Positions 44,474 to 53,503 of a stretch of DNA of 64,000 nt are shown piece by piece (the first letter of the stretch is position 1; every line of letters starts with the position of its first letter). The position numbers and the translations under genes were made by a program. Origin of the DNA: Desulfurococcus amylolyticus Z-533 (GTDB lineage Archaea; Thermoproteota; Thermoprotei_A; Sulfolobales; Desulfurococcaceae); assembly GCF_000513855.1 (NCBI RefSeq), contig NZ_KI911318.1, forward strand, positions 572,484-636,483, read 5' to 3'. The notes beneath the pieces were generated by a model that was not told where the DNA came from, did no database searches, and worked only from the letters and a program-made list of their open reading frames with translations.

Positions 44474-45391
44474 CTATTCTTCCAAGAGATCCCTTAGGTT
44501 CTCGGGGATAGAGGGCTCCTTGACAGGCTCCTCCTCGTAGAGCTTATTCCTTAATGCCTCTAACTGCTCGATTGGTCTGCCCATGTACTCAGCAGCAGTG
44601 ATAACCCTTACATCATGCTTCGACCCGTATTCAATGACTTCAGCCATTCTCTCCCTGTATTTGAGGTCGCGGAGGAGATGGTGGTCCACGATAACTGTCT
44701 TTACCCCGACATCAATAATCTTTTTCAAGTTATCGATGCTGGCCTCGAGGCTCTTAACGGAGTACCTGTAGCCAAGCATGTATGAGAGGGCTCCGTCAAC
44801 CACTATGATACCCGGCTTCTCCTCCAGTATGAAGCCCATGTGCTCCTCTAGACAGGGTCCCTCCACATCGCTTGTGTACAGGAATACCTTGTCCCCATGT
44901 CTAATACTCACCTCTACAACGTATCCAAGCCTAGTGCTTGGTCCATGGGGCACAGCCTGGCTCATCTTTACCACTGTATCCCCGAATCTAACCATGCTTC
45001 CCTCGGCTACATGAACCTCCCTAGCCAGCTCTTTAACCTGCTTAAGGAACCTTGATGCACGGATCCTCTGGCTTACATTAATATTGTTTACAGGGTCCTT
45101 CACGTAGATGATCTTATCACGGTATATGTCGAGAGATATAAGAAAGCCGGGGTCGTGGTGGTCGTAGTGGTAGTGTGTTATGATTATAACGTCAGCCTTG
45201 TACGCAGCCTCCTCGATCTCCCTTCCAGCCATAATTAGTCTATCAACTTCCCTGGGGTGCGGAGGCAATCCGTATCTCCTGGGGGCTAGTGAGACAGCCG
45301 GGTCAATATGTATCCTGACGTCATGGGTTGATATGAATGTAGACATTGATCTAACTCCCATACTATCAAAAGCCAGAAGCCTTACCTCCAA
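44474..45391 (-). CDS. Metallo-beta-lactamase fold protein, UPF0282 type
   Basis: A 305-residue hydrolase-like protein. The metal motif is IITHYHYDHHDPG near residue 72, with later ligands likely in VPHGPST, YTSDVEG and IVDHHLLRD. The archaeal UPF0282 family (COG2248) fits by these motifs. The substrate is unknown. The TTG start is close behind GGAGGG. Separated from the MoxR/DUF58 operon by 54 bases on the same strand. Confidence 0.85.
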   Translation of the reverse strand: MEVRLLAFDSMGVRSMSTFISTHDVRIHIDPAVSLAPRRYGLPPHPREVDRLIMAGREIEEAAYKADVIIITHYHYDHHDPGFLISLDIYRDKIIYVKDPVNNINVSQRIRASRFLKQVKELAREVHVAEGSMVRFGDTVVKMSQAVPHGPSTRLGYVVEVSIRHGDKVFLYTSDVEGPCLEEHMGFILEEKPGIIVVDGALSYMLGYRYSVKSLEASIDNLKKIIDVGVKTVIVDHHLLRDLKYRERMAEVIEYGSKHDVRVITAAEYMGRPIEQLEALRNKLYEEEPVKEPSIPENLRDLLEE

Positions 45392-45445
45392 GACCCTCCA
45401 CGCTCACACAAGATATAATCTAGATTAGACCAAAATATAAAACAC

Positions 45446-45643
45446 TCAGCCAGCTACAGTAAGCAGCTTCCTGAGCACTGAGAGAGAGGTTGAGAGGAGG
45501 GTTAAACCTATTAACAGCGAGAGGAGAGATGGGAGTACTTCACCAGTGTAGAGTAACCATACTGATACAGCTAGGAAGACTATTGATGCAATAAGTAGGA
45601 TCACGAATGCTGCTTTAACAATATTAGATGTCAAGTAATCCAC
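45446..45643 (-). CDS. Small two-helix membrane protein (65 aa)
   Basis: Two predicted helices (about residues 10-32 and 36-55) with very short loops. The GTG start follows GGGTGAGG. It lies 18 bases after the membrane-protein gene and is the last gene of the MoxR-DUF58 operon. I do not recognise the family; membership in the operon suggests it belongs to the same membrane complex. Confidence 0.6.
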   Translation of the reverse strand: MDYLTSNIVKAAFVILLIASIVFLAVSVWLLYTGEVLPSLLSLLIGLTLLSTSLSVLRKLLTVAG

Positions 45644-45661
45644 TATCCCTCACCCGCTACA

Positions 45662-46303
45662 TTACCTTAAAAATAGTGTAAGTATTAAAGCGTACAGTAG
45701 TGAAGCCAGAAGCATGAGTCTACCGGGGATTAATCCCCCTCTATAATAGACCGCTAACCCCAGTAGAGCAAGGTAAACCAGTGCATACACGTGTATCTCC
45801 ATGTAGACATTGATCGAGAGGACGAATGCTAGAACCAGAGATACATACCATAATGCATCCTCAACTCCTTCAACACTGTGCTCCAATAACCCCTCAATCC
45901 ACGCTAAAGCATCTTCCCCTCCCCGTACCAGGAGCAGTGAAGTAGTGAAGTATATTGTTAAATAAATAAATGACGAAGACCATGCATCAAGACCCGGCAA
46001 GCTATTAGTGTTGAGCAGCAACGCTATCAATGCACCGAAGACCAGGAAGAAAAACTGGGTGGAGTAAGTCTCGAGGAACATCACTCCAATCCCTATATTG
46101 GGCCCCCTGATCCTATACACGTACTCAAGGAAGCCAGCGACCACGAGTAGAAGTGGTGAGAGGATCAATGAGGGATCAGGTTGGACGATAGTTGAGAGAA
46201 TTGAGACAACTAGAAGCATAAGTGGGGTTGCACCGATGCCTAGCAGTAGGTCTAATAGCACAAAAGGCGGGAGCAGTATCAGCGTGATAAATAAGTAGAT
46301 CAC
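45662..46303 (-). CDS. Multi-spanning membrane protein in the MoxR operon (213 aa)
   Basis: About seven hydrophobic segments and short loops; only EDALAWIEGLLEHSVEGVED looks soluble. The GTG start overlaps the end of the DUF58 gene and follows GGTGG by 7 bases. MoxR-DUF58 operons often carry such membrane genes of unknown function, sometimes linked to transglutaminase or VWA proteins. No specific function can be given. Confidence 0.7.
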   Translation of the reverse strand: MIYLFITLILLPPFVLLDLLLGIGATPLMLLVVSILSTIVQPDPSLILSPLLLVVAGFLEYVYRIRGPNIGIGVMFLETYSTQFFFLVFGALIALLLNTNSLPGLDAWSSSFIYLTIYFTTSLLLVRGGEDALAWIEGLLEHSVEGVEDALWYVSLVLAFVLSINVYMEIHVYALVYLALLGLAVYYRGGLIPGRLMLLASLLYALILTLFLR

Positions 46304-47535
46304 TATACAACCACCCTTAAATCCTCCTCGAAGATAAATGCCTCAACACCCGTCTCACCCACCAGCTCCCTCACGACCGCGGCGAGTTCTTTTCCCCTTA
46401 ATCCAGCGTATACATCATAGTCGAACCTGGGTAAGACCACTATCGTCCTACCGGGTGCCAGGGATGCCATCTCCTTCACTGGGTCAACGCCGTCCTCAAC
46501 CAGTGTTACAGGATTAGTGACAATGATAACTGAATCATATCTCCTGCCACTAGTGTAGGCAAGCACCTGCTTAATAGTTGACAGGGGGACCTCGCAGCCC
46601 CCGCCTGGTTGCAGGGTACTGATGAGGGAGTAGAATGCCTCACTGGGGTCTCTCCAGGCATCGAAGTATATCTTCGGCGACTGCTCCGTGCACATTACCA
46701 CATCCACGTGGGCCATCACTGTTGAGAGGCTCTCCAACAGAGATCGAGCGAGCCTCAGCTGCACGTGGGCCAGGGTGTTCACGCCTGAGCCTATCTCCCA
46801 GAGCCTTTTACGGATGTCAATCACTAGAAGGATGGAGGGCCTTACATCGCCATAGTCCTCTCTCACCATTAGGTTCCCAGTCTTAGCATAATGTTTCCAG
46901 AGTATCCTCCTAACATCGTCGCCGGGAAAGTACTCTCTTATATTAGCTAGATCATATTCTCCACCGAAGGCATGGCCCCTCGTATTGATGCCTGTAATTC
47001 TCTCAATACTCTTCAGGGCTTCATCGATCCTTGTGTAGAGGGGTTGAGCAACAATATAATTACGTAGCTCGATTGATAAGGTATCATAGAAGAATGAAAG
47101 CGGATCAGTGAAAACCAGGCGGAGACCAGGAAGGTCGATCCTGCCTGGAGCAAGGGCTTTGACACGATAGCTCAGAATACTCTTCGAGTAGGCTGGGAGG
47201 AAAACCGTGAAGACGGGTTTCACCTCTGGCTGGATATACCTCGGGAAATCCTCTATGACGAGTACCCTTGGTATGCTTCTACCGGTGTCATTGCTCAACT
47301 CCACACCGATCTCAACGGTCTCAAGCTCCAGGATGCTTCTACTGGGGATTCTCCTGGAGACCTTTACCTCGTTGATCACCGATGAGACATCCCTGAACAA
47401 GTAGTATTCACTAATGAAGATGGAGACAGCTAGCAGTGATAACAAGTAGTAGAAGGGGTTCATGGATGCAATGGAGTATATGATAGAGAGCGTAGTGAGC
47501 ACGAGGTATACTATACCTGTACTTGTAATCTTCAA
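46303..47535 (-). CDS. DUF58 protein (MoxR partner)
   Basis: A 410-residue protein with two N-terminal membrane helices (about residues 8-42), a beta-sandwich region (about 55-155), and then the DUF58 block GGEYDLANIREYFPGDDVRR with WKHYAKTGNLMVRE. A VWA-like fold follows (LLVIDIRKRLWEIGSG). Found with MoxR ATPases throughout archaea; probably part of a chaperone-like system for membrane or secreted proteins. TTG 47535 overlaps the MoxR stop by 4 bases and follows GGAG by 5. Confidence 0.88.
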   Translation of the reverse strand: MKITSTGIVYLVLTTLSIIYSIASMNPFYYLLSLLAVSIFISEYYLFRDVSSVINEVKVSRRIPSRSILELETVEIGVELSNDTGRSIPRVLVIEDFPRYIQPEVKPVFTVFLPAYSKSILSYRVKALAPGRIDLPGLRLVFTDPLSFFYDTLSIELRNYIVAQPLYTRIDEALKSIERITGINTRGHAFGGEYDLANIREYFPGDDVRRILWKHYAKTGNLMVREDYGDVRPSILLVIDIRKRLWEIGSGVNTLAHVQLRLARSLLESLSTVMAHVDVVMCTEQSPKIYFDAWRDPSEAFYSLISTLQPGGGCEVPLSTIKQVLAYTSGRRYDSVIIVTNPVTLVEDGVDPVKEMASLAPGRTIVVLPRFDYDVYAGLRGKELAAVVRELVGETGVEAFIFEEDLRVVV

Positions 47536-48494
47536 GGAGGCTCCACCTTCTCGAGGATATCATCTATGATCGACTCAGGCGTGAGCTTCGACAACCTCGC
47601 CTCACTCCTCAATATCAGCCTATGAGATAAGGCAGCGTATACAACCTGTTTAACATCATCAGGTATAACATAGCTCCTCCCCTGTATCAAGGCAAGGCTC
47701 CTCGAGAGGAGTAGGAGGGCTATTGCACCCCTCGGCGATGCCCCTAGCTTAACCATTGGGTGTCTCCTTGTCGCCTCAACTATGGTGGCTATATACTTCA
47801 TAATGTTTTCATCCACGTATATCCTCTTAGATAAAGCCATCAGTCTCAACACAGTGTCCCTGTCCAGCACGGGCTTCAAGTCCTCTAGCACAGCTATCTT
47901 GTCAAACCTCTTCAAGACCTCAATTGTCTCATCTATTGATGGATACCCTATCATAACCCTGGCCAGGAACCTGTCAACCTGGGCCTCAGGCAGGGGGAAA
48001 GTGCCCTCTGTTTCAACAGGGTTCATCGTGGCAATAACTAGGAATGGCTCCGGCAACTTATACGTCTCACCCTCAACCGTTACCTGTCTCTCCTGCATAG
48101 CTTCCAAGAGGGCTGACTGTGTTTTAGGTGGCGCCCTGTTAACTTCATCGAATAGGAGTATATTCGTGAATACTGGGCCCTTCCTGAAAACAAAGCCTCC
48201 TGTCCTGGGATCATAGATGTTAACCCCTATCACGTCTGATGGGAGTAGATCCGGTGTAGCCTGTATCCTCTTGAACTCTAATCCAAGTGTGATGGCTAAC
48301 GCCTTAGCCATAAGCGTCTTAGCTGTACCGGGCACACCCTCGAGCAGTACATGACCCTGTGAGAAAAGAGTTGCAAGGATTATCTGAAGCTCCCTCGTCT
48401 TACCCACGATCTTCCTCTGAATATTACTAATGCATGTATCTAATAGCATCTTATAGTATTCAACCTCCCCCTTGCTGACACCAGTATCAGGCAT
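47532..48494 (-). CDS. MoxR-type AAA+ ATPase
   Basis: A 320-residue AAA+ protein. Walker A is LLEGVPGTAKTLMAKAL, Walker B is ILLFDEVNRAPPKTQSALLE, and MQERQVTVEG and sensor 1 IATMNPVETEGT follow. MoxR ATPases act as chaperones for metal insertion or complex assembly, usually with DUF58/VWA partners as here. ATG 48494 is preferred because GGAGG lies 10 bases upstream and a TATA-like TTAATTTATA is placed before it; 48539 is the longer alternative. Confidence 0.92.
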   Translation of the reverse strand: MPDTGVSKGEVEYYKMLLDTCISNIQRKIVGKTRELQIILATLFSQGHVLLEGVPGTAKTLMAKALAITLGLEFKRIQATPDLLPSDVIGVNIYDPRTGGFVFRKGPVFTNILLFDEVNRAPPKTQSALLEAMQERQVTVEGETYKLPEPFLVIATMNPVETEGTFPLPEAQVDRFLARVMIGYPSIDETIEVLKRFDKIAVLEDLKPVLDRDTVLRLMALSKRIYVDENIMKYIATIVEATRRHPMVKLGASPRGAIALLLLSRSLALIQGRSYVIPDDVKQVVYAALSHRLILRSEARLSKLTPESIIDDILEKVEPP

Positions 48495-48554
48495 TACTGA
48501 GAAACCTCCATGCCACAGCATAACTGTATCTTGAACCATATAAATTAATGTTTT

Positions 48555-48764
48555 TACAACTGAAAGCCTCGTCCTCGTCCTTTATGGCGGGAATGGAGTG
48601 TTTATTAGGTTTTAGTGCTTGCACTATAGCTGGATGGTGGAGTGTTACAACCAAGCCCTCAGATAGGCGGGCTCTGTTCACCCCGACTGCCCCCAGATGA
48701 CTTAAACCCTGAATAGATGCAGGGAACAGTAAGCCACCCTCTCAGGGCGGAGAGGAGGTCAGTC
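48555..48764 (+). mobile_element. Two IS605-type right-end remnants
   Basis: ACTGAAAGCCTCGTCCTCGT with TTTATGGCGGG (48559-48591) and AAGCCACCCTCTCAGGGCGG with AGAGGAGGTCAGTC (48731-48764) resemble the 3' end of TnpB elements, where the omegaRNA scaffold folds and ends near GGAGGAGGTCAG. The same motif occurs near 57.2 kb. The stretch between them has TnpB-tail-like codons but is full of stops. Apart from these, the gap 48540-48828 holds only the promoter of the next gene. Confidence 0.65.
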
Positions 48765-48796
48765 TGTCTACCAGCCATCAGGGTTTAATGCTTAAT

Positions 48797-48820
48797 ACTT
48801 ATATATCTAATATCGGAGGT
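48797..48820 (+). promoter_or_regulatory. TATA-like box and ribosome-binding site of the DUF2139 gene
   Basis: ACTTATATAT (48797-48806) is followed by GGAGGT (48815-48820), 8 bases before ATG 48829. The two are close together, so an upstream A/T-rich stretch at 48784-48796 may be the true box if the ribosome site is to be transcribed. Confidence 0.4.
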
Positions 48821-48828
48821 CACCTAGG

Positions 48829-50298
48829 ATGACATATATTCATCCACCCAGGTACGGGCCTGAATGGGGTAGTGGTGGAGTATTTGGGTTAACCTACTAC
48901 AAGGGGGTATTATATTATACGTTGTCAATGGAAGGAGAAGCCCGCTTCATCCGTGACGATATAGAGGAGATATACAGGTTTCAGTATCTCGGGCCTGGCC
49001 CGGCTTCAGGAGGTGATACCTATAATGCCGTGGATGTAGTCGACGATGAGATATTTTTCGGTGGCTGGGTCCACAACCCCGCTGTATTCAAGGGCAAGAT
49101 GAATGCCTCAGGTGAGATAGACTTCAGGAACAAGTATAGTCATGTCCACTCCTATAACATCAATGAGAGAAGTATCAGGCTACTCTGGAGCGAGAGCATA
49201 CATGATGAGTACAAGTGGGCCGGTGAGATATCCCAGATAATATATGATCCAGTGAACGATAGACTACTCCTGGGCAGGGCCGATGGACACGTAAACCTAG
49301 GCTTGTACTCCCTGCCACGTAAAGGCGGGAAGCTGGAAAGAATCAGCGATGTACCCGGGTTAAAGGGCTCGCTTTTCCTCGACTACGCATGCTTCGACAT
49401 GCAGCCCAACTGGATGATGGGCATCGATGGTGTCCAATGTGTGGATTTATCAAGCGGTAGGCTCATCAAATACACAGTGGAATCCTGGAGCAAAATATCG
49501 GTTGACGGAGGAGGCGTGGAGATACGTGGAAGCGGGTACGCGTTAAGCGCTTACACGAGGTACTACCACTTCTTCCGTGGTGGAGTACTAGTGGGAAACC
49601 CGGTGGAACCCTGGATTGATGAGCCCAGGTTCATAAGGCTCTTCGACTTCGGTAAGAACCCTTATGCACCGCATAGAAGCAACGCGCTACCGGTTGCAGG
49701 GGGGATTCTGGCACCATTCAACGCTTACACTCATGGCTTCCTCCACGGCTACAGGGAGAGCGATCAGGCCCTTGTCAAATACTATAATACGGTAGTAGGC
49801 CCCTCTGTACTGGTGTATATAGCGCCTCCCCAGGCAAGGATAGTGATGACTCTCGGAGCCAGGGTGACTAGCATGACTAAGAAGGGAGGAGAGATTATAA
49901 TAGGGTACTCGACAACACCTAACCTCGGAGGTAAAGACGCTGCACCAGTTGACGCGGGTTTCAAGGGGCTAACTATAGTCAGTGAGGATGAATTATTGAG
50001 TAGTCAGCCCCCATCCATAGTATTCAGGGTATATGGGTGGATGGTTGGAGACGGCTTCTTCGGTGGCATACCCTTAACAGGATACAGGGATCCTTATCTA
50101 GTGGTTTACACGAGTAAGCCGAATAAGCTGTTAATTAAACACTATGATGCGGGATTACCCCCTGAGCTCATAGAGGAGATCAGTGTGGAGTTGAAGGAGG
50201 GAAGAAACAGAGTTGATTTAAAGGGGTACTGGGGGATAGTATCATTCAAGCTGGAGAACAGCGATCAAGGGGCAAGGATATACATAGTCCTTAACTAG
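48829..50298 (+). CDS. DUF2139 family protein (archaeal, beta-propeller-like)
   Basis: A 489-residue protein without signal peptide. The opening HPPRYGPEWGSGGVFGLTYY and the repeated strand-turn pattern (VVDDEIFFGGWVHN, DPVNDRLLLGRADGH, MMGIDGVQCVDLSSG) suggest a beta-propeller. It fits my memory of the archaeal DUF2139 family; unverified. Function unknown. It stands alone with its own ribosome site, and its end overlaps the convergent NfeD gene by 4 bases. Confidence 0.75.
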   Translation: MTYIHPPRYGPEWGSGGVFGLTYYKGVLYYTLSMEGEARFIRDDIEEIYRFQYLGPGPASGGDTYNAVDVVDDEIFFGGWVHNPAVFKGKMNASGEIDFRNKYSHVHSYNINERSIRLLWSESIHDEYKWAGEISQIIYDPVNDRLLLGRADGHVNLGLYSLPRKGGKLERISDVPGLKGSLFLDYACFDMQPNWMMGIDGVQCVDLSSGRLIKYTVESWSKISVDGGGVEIRGSGYALSAYTRYYHFFRGGVLVGNPVEPWIDEPRFIRLFDFGKNPYAPHRSNALPVAGGILAPFNAYTHGFLHGYRESDQALVKYYNTVVGPSVLVYIAPPQARIVMTLGARVTSMTKKGGEIIIGYSTTPNLGGKDAAPVDAGFKGLTIVSEDELLSSQPPSIVFRVYGWMVGDGFFGGIPLTGYRDPYLVVYTSKPNKLLIKHYDAGLPPELIEEISVELKEGRNRVDLKGYWGIVSFKLENSDQGARIYIVLN

Positions 50299-51647
50299 TG
50301 GTTATCAGTCTTTTTTCTAACCCTTAGAACACCATTCTCCAGCATCTCCTCTACAATTACCTCCTCACCTGGCGCAATATACTCGTTTGATACAGCCCTC
50401 CAGTACTCTCCCTCGACCATCACAAAGCCTATGGATCCAGGCTTTAACTCGTCAATTGCCCTGCCTTTCTTACTAACCGGGAGAAACTCCACGGGTTTCT
50501 TACGCCTCACCTTAGCCACCTTATATATAACGATGCCGAATACCCCGCCTAAAAACAGGGAGATCACTAATATATATAGCCTTAAGACAGTAATATATTC
50601 ACCACTCGGCGAGACTCCTGTGGGAACATAGACCGGTAGCAGTGCGAATCCCAGCGTCAACAATATTATCCCGCTTACACCAACCACGCCGAACCCGGGT
50701 ATAACGAAGAGCTCTAGAGCTAGCAGTAATGCTCCAAGCATTATGAGGAAGGCTGAAACCATGTTAGCGCTGAACCCGGTGCCGACGAGGCCTAGGAGCA
50801 GCATCCCTATTGTCAACGGGAGTATGGCAAGCTTGCCTGAGACAAGAGCGAAGATCGTGGCGAGCATTCCTATCGTGGTAAGTATATTCGCTATATATGA
50901 GTTTGAGAGAATGGATATCATGCGAGACCTTATACTACAGGAGAAAGTCTTCATCATTCCCCTATCTATGTTTAACACGTACTCAGTGTCGCCGATTCTC
51001 ACATGCGCCCCATTCAATGTGGTGAGTAGTTCATCGAAGTTCTCCACCTCTAGATCAGCCACCCTGCTAGCAATAGCGAGGGAGGAGTTGATGGTTAATG
51101 CATGGGTTACGAATTCCTCGATTATGGTTTGATTCCTATTACTCCTGCTCGCATAGGTCTTAGCCTTCTCTATTATCGGGTTAAGTATCTTGGGTTCATT
51201 GATGAACTGTATCTGACCTGTTAATGGATCAACCATCACGGGCTGCATATCGCCTATGGTTGAATACCTCTGTAGGGCAATAATATTAGCCGGCAGTATT
51301 ATCAGTGTGGCAGCGCTTAAAGCCTTGGTCTCCACGTAGGCTACAGTAGGCGTCTTAGAGTATAATACTGCATCACCTATTGTGAAGCCAGCGTCCAGGA
51401 GGCCGCCATACGAGTTTACACGGTAGATCAAGAGTGAGCCGGTGGACTCGGCCTCCCTTAAGGCATCCATAAAGCACTCAGCTATACCAGTGTCTATGGT
51501 GTCGAAGGGCGGGGTTATATCGAGTACTATGGCTTGATTTATAGTCCTTGTGTATGCTTGGCTATTATCACCACTGATGGAGATGACTTGAATGAGTAGT
51601 GCCACTACGATGACTAGTGCAAAAAATAGCAATGGGTTTCTAACCAA
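50295..51647 (-). CDS. NfeD-type membrane serine protease (ClpP-like, stomatin partner)
   Basis: A 450-residue protein with a signal helix, a ClpP/1510-N-like domain (about residues 35-235), four or five membrane helices (about 245-370) and a C-terminal OB-fold NfeD domain (about 385-447). The catalytic serine is probably Ser111 in KALSAATLIILP; Lys153 (INEPKILN) is about where the dyad lysine of the Pyrococcus 1510-N protease would be. The usual SAG around the serine is SAA here. It lies 16 bases after the stomatin gene, the classic pairing in which the protease cuts stomatin. Confidence 0.88.
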   Translation of the reverse strand: MVRNPLLFFALVIVVALLIQVISISGDNSQAYTRTINQAIVLDITPPFDTIDTGIAECFMDALREAESTGSLLIYRVNSYGGLLDAGFTIGDAVLYSKTPTVAYVETKALSAATLIILPANIIALQRYSTIGDMQPVMVDPLTGQIQFINEPKILNPIIEKAKTYASRSNRNQTIIEEFVTHALTINSSLAIASRVADLEVENFDELLTTLNGAHVRIGDTEYVLNIDRGMMKTFSCSIRSRMISILSNSYIANILTTIGMLATIFALVSGKLAILPLTIGMLLLGLVGTGFSANMVSAFLIMLGALLLALELFVIPGFGVVGVSGIILLTLGFALLPVYVPTGVSPSGEYITVLRLYILVISLFLGGVFGIVIYKVAKVRRKKPVEFLPVSKKGRAIDELKPGSIGFVMVEGEYWRAVSNEYIAPGEEVIVEEMLENGVLRVRKKTDNH

Positions 51648-51663
51648 CCCAAGTACACCTATC

Positions 51664-52452
51664 CTAGCTAGTTTTTTCCTTCTCTTTTAGAGCCTTATAT
51701 ACTCCAATCATAGAGCCCGTTGGTGAAGCCGAGGACTCGGTTACAACGACAAGGGCCTTCTCCCTAGCTATCTCTATTAGGGTCTGCAGCTCCCTCAGCC
51801 TTAAAGCTACCGGGTGCTCCTCATACATCTTCGCTGCCTCACCCAGTATCTGGGATGCCTGCCTCTCACCCTCCGCCTCTATGACCCTTGCCCTCCTCCA
51901 TCTCTCTGCCTCGGCCTGCTTAGCCATAGCCCTCATTAACTCCTCTGGTAGTTCAACAGACTTCAACGTCACAGCCGTGATCTTTATACCCCAGGGCATC
52001 GTCAGCTCATCCAGTATACTGGATATCTTCTTGTTTAACTCATCTCTTTTCTGGAGTAGTTCGTCCAGCTCCGATTGCCCTAGTACATCCCTTAGAACGG
52101 TTTGTCCCAGCTGGCTCACTGAGTAATGGTAGTTAGCTACCTTTGTAACCGCTGCCACAGGGTCTATGACCCTATAGTATATTACAGCATCAACCTTCAC
52201 GCTGACATTATCCTTGGTTATTATCTCCTGTTTAGGTACATCAACTGTTATGATTCTCAAGTCTACTTTTAGAAGCTGGTCGATGAAGGGTATGATAAAT
52301 ACTATCCCCGGCCCCTTGGCACCCACTAGTCTACCAAGCCTGAAGACGACTGCTCTCTCATACTCCCTTATTATCCTTATTGCCGATGAGAGAAGCGGCA
52401 CACCGATGAATAGTATTATGAGTAGTAAGAGTATTAAGGTAAATAATTCCAT
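51664..52452 (-). CDS. Stomatin/prohibitin-family (SPFH) membrane protein
   Basis: A 262-residue protein. An N-terminal helix (LFTLILLLLIILFIGVPLLS) is followed by the SPFH/Band 7 domain with EYERAVVFRLGRLVGAKGPG and VDAVIYYRV. A coiled coil (about residues 165-225, AEAERWRRARVIEAEGERQA) drives oligomerisation. ATG 52452 is 5 bases after GAGGTG; 52485 would add 11 unlikely residues. First gene of the stomatin-NfeD operon. Confidence 0.92.
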   Translation of the reverse strand: MELFTLILLLLIILFIGVPLLSSAIRIIREYERAVVFRLGRLVGAKGPGIVFIIPFIDQLLKVDLRIITVDVPKQEIITKDNVSVKVDAVIYYRVIDPVAAVTKVANYHYSVSQLGQTVLRDVLGQSELDELLQKRDELNKKISSILDELTMPWGIKITAVTLKSVELPEELMRAMAKQAEAERWRRARVIEAEGERQASQILGEAAKMYEEHPVALRLRELQTLIEIAREKALVVVTESSASPTGSMIGVYKALKEKEKTS

Positions 52453-52621
52453 TATTACACCTCTATAGTAATAGTTAGTATTCAACTTCTTAATAAACCT
52501 ACATTGTGTCTATATAGATGGTCTTCACAGCCTACTGGTTTTGATGAATTATCGATGATGTGTGTTATTTTATGTCGTACCCTATTTATCATTAAGTGTA
52601 GCATGCTGACTGGTGGTTGAT

Positions 52622-53503
52622 ATGGGTTCGACAGACATGCTTACAGGTTTAATATATTTAAGCACAAGCATCTTAATGTGGTCGATTACACCGAGCCTGA
52701 TAGCTATGGATAAGGCTAGGTATAATAGTTTCACGGCCAACGGGTTAAGGGCGCTACTGGCGGGATTGATAATGCTTCCCTTTACAGCTAGAGCGATTTT
52801 CATGGATCTATACAGATACCTCGTAGCAGGCGCGGTGATTGGTACAACCGGCATATTGATCGGGGACTCCCTCTACATATTATCGATAAGGAGGCTGGGT
52901 CCCGGGTTAGCTGTGATAATCTGCTACACTTACGTGATTACAACCCAGTTACTTAAACAATTAATTGAGCCTGGTGCAGGCATATATGTGATGCTGCTGG
53001 CAGCGCTACTGGCTATAGTAGGGGTATATATTACTGTACGTAGACAGGTAACAGTTTTAACCATGAATAAGACGGGGTTGCTGGCTGCATTGATCACTAA
53101 TATCTCATGGGCTTTGTGGAGCCTACTCTCATGGATCTATATCAGACACATGGGCCTCGATGTGCTGGCCTTAACCACCACTAGGTTGATTATCCCGGGT
53201 TTGATATTGCTAGCCTACTCGAGTAGAATATACACATTAAGGGAGCTCTTGACCGAGGCACCCAGAAGGCTTAAGTTCACTATGATTACAGGTGTGACAG
53301 GGTATATTATAGGGGGAACGGCATACCTGGAGTCCATGAGATACCTGAATGTAGCACAGGCGACAATAGCGACTTCACTAGTGCCCGTATTAAACCAGTT
53401 GATAAGCTCCAAGGTATCAGGGAAAGGAATAATGATGGAGGAGGTAGCTGGAACAATACTGGTTGGTGTATCGATAGCATTGTCAACGCTCTACGGTGGC
53501 TAG
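52622..53503 (+). CDS. EamA-family (DMT superfamily) transporter
   Basis: A 293-residue membrane protein of two EamA repeats, about ten helices. The second repeat begins GLLAALITNISWALWSLLSW; the ends carry YLNVAQATIATSLVPVLNQL, typical of drug/metabolite carriers. ATG 52622 is 5 bases after GGTGG; GTG 52613 is also in frame. Substrate unknown. Its end overlaps the convergent MFS gene by 4 bases. Confidence 0.85.
   Translation: MGSTDMLTGLIYLSTSILMWSITPSLIAMDKARYNSFTANGLRALLAGLIMLPFTARAIFMDLYRYLVAGAVIGTTGILIGDSLYILSIRRLGPGLAVIICYTYVITTQLLKQLIEPGAGIYVMLLAALLAIVGVYITVRRQVTVLTMNKTGLLAALITNISWALWSLLSWIYIRHMGLDVLALTTTRLIIPGLILLAYSSRIYTLRELLTEAPRRLKFTMITGVTGYIIGGTAYLESMRYLNVAQATIATSLVPVLNQLISSKVSGKGIMMEEVAGTILVGVSIALSTLYGG

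Noticed and set aside
52541-52610. Possible C/D box sRNA before the EamA gene (TGATGA and CTGA words)
   Set aside because: No internal D'/C' pair and the spacing does not fit; the words are common in such A/T-rich spacers.
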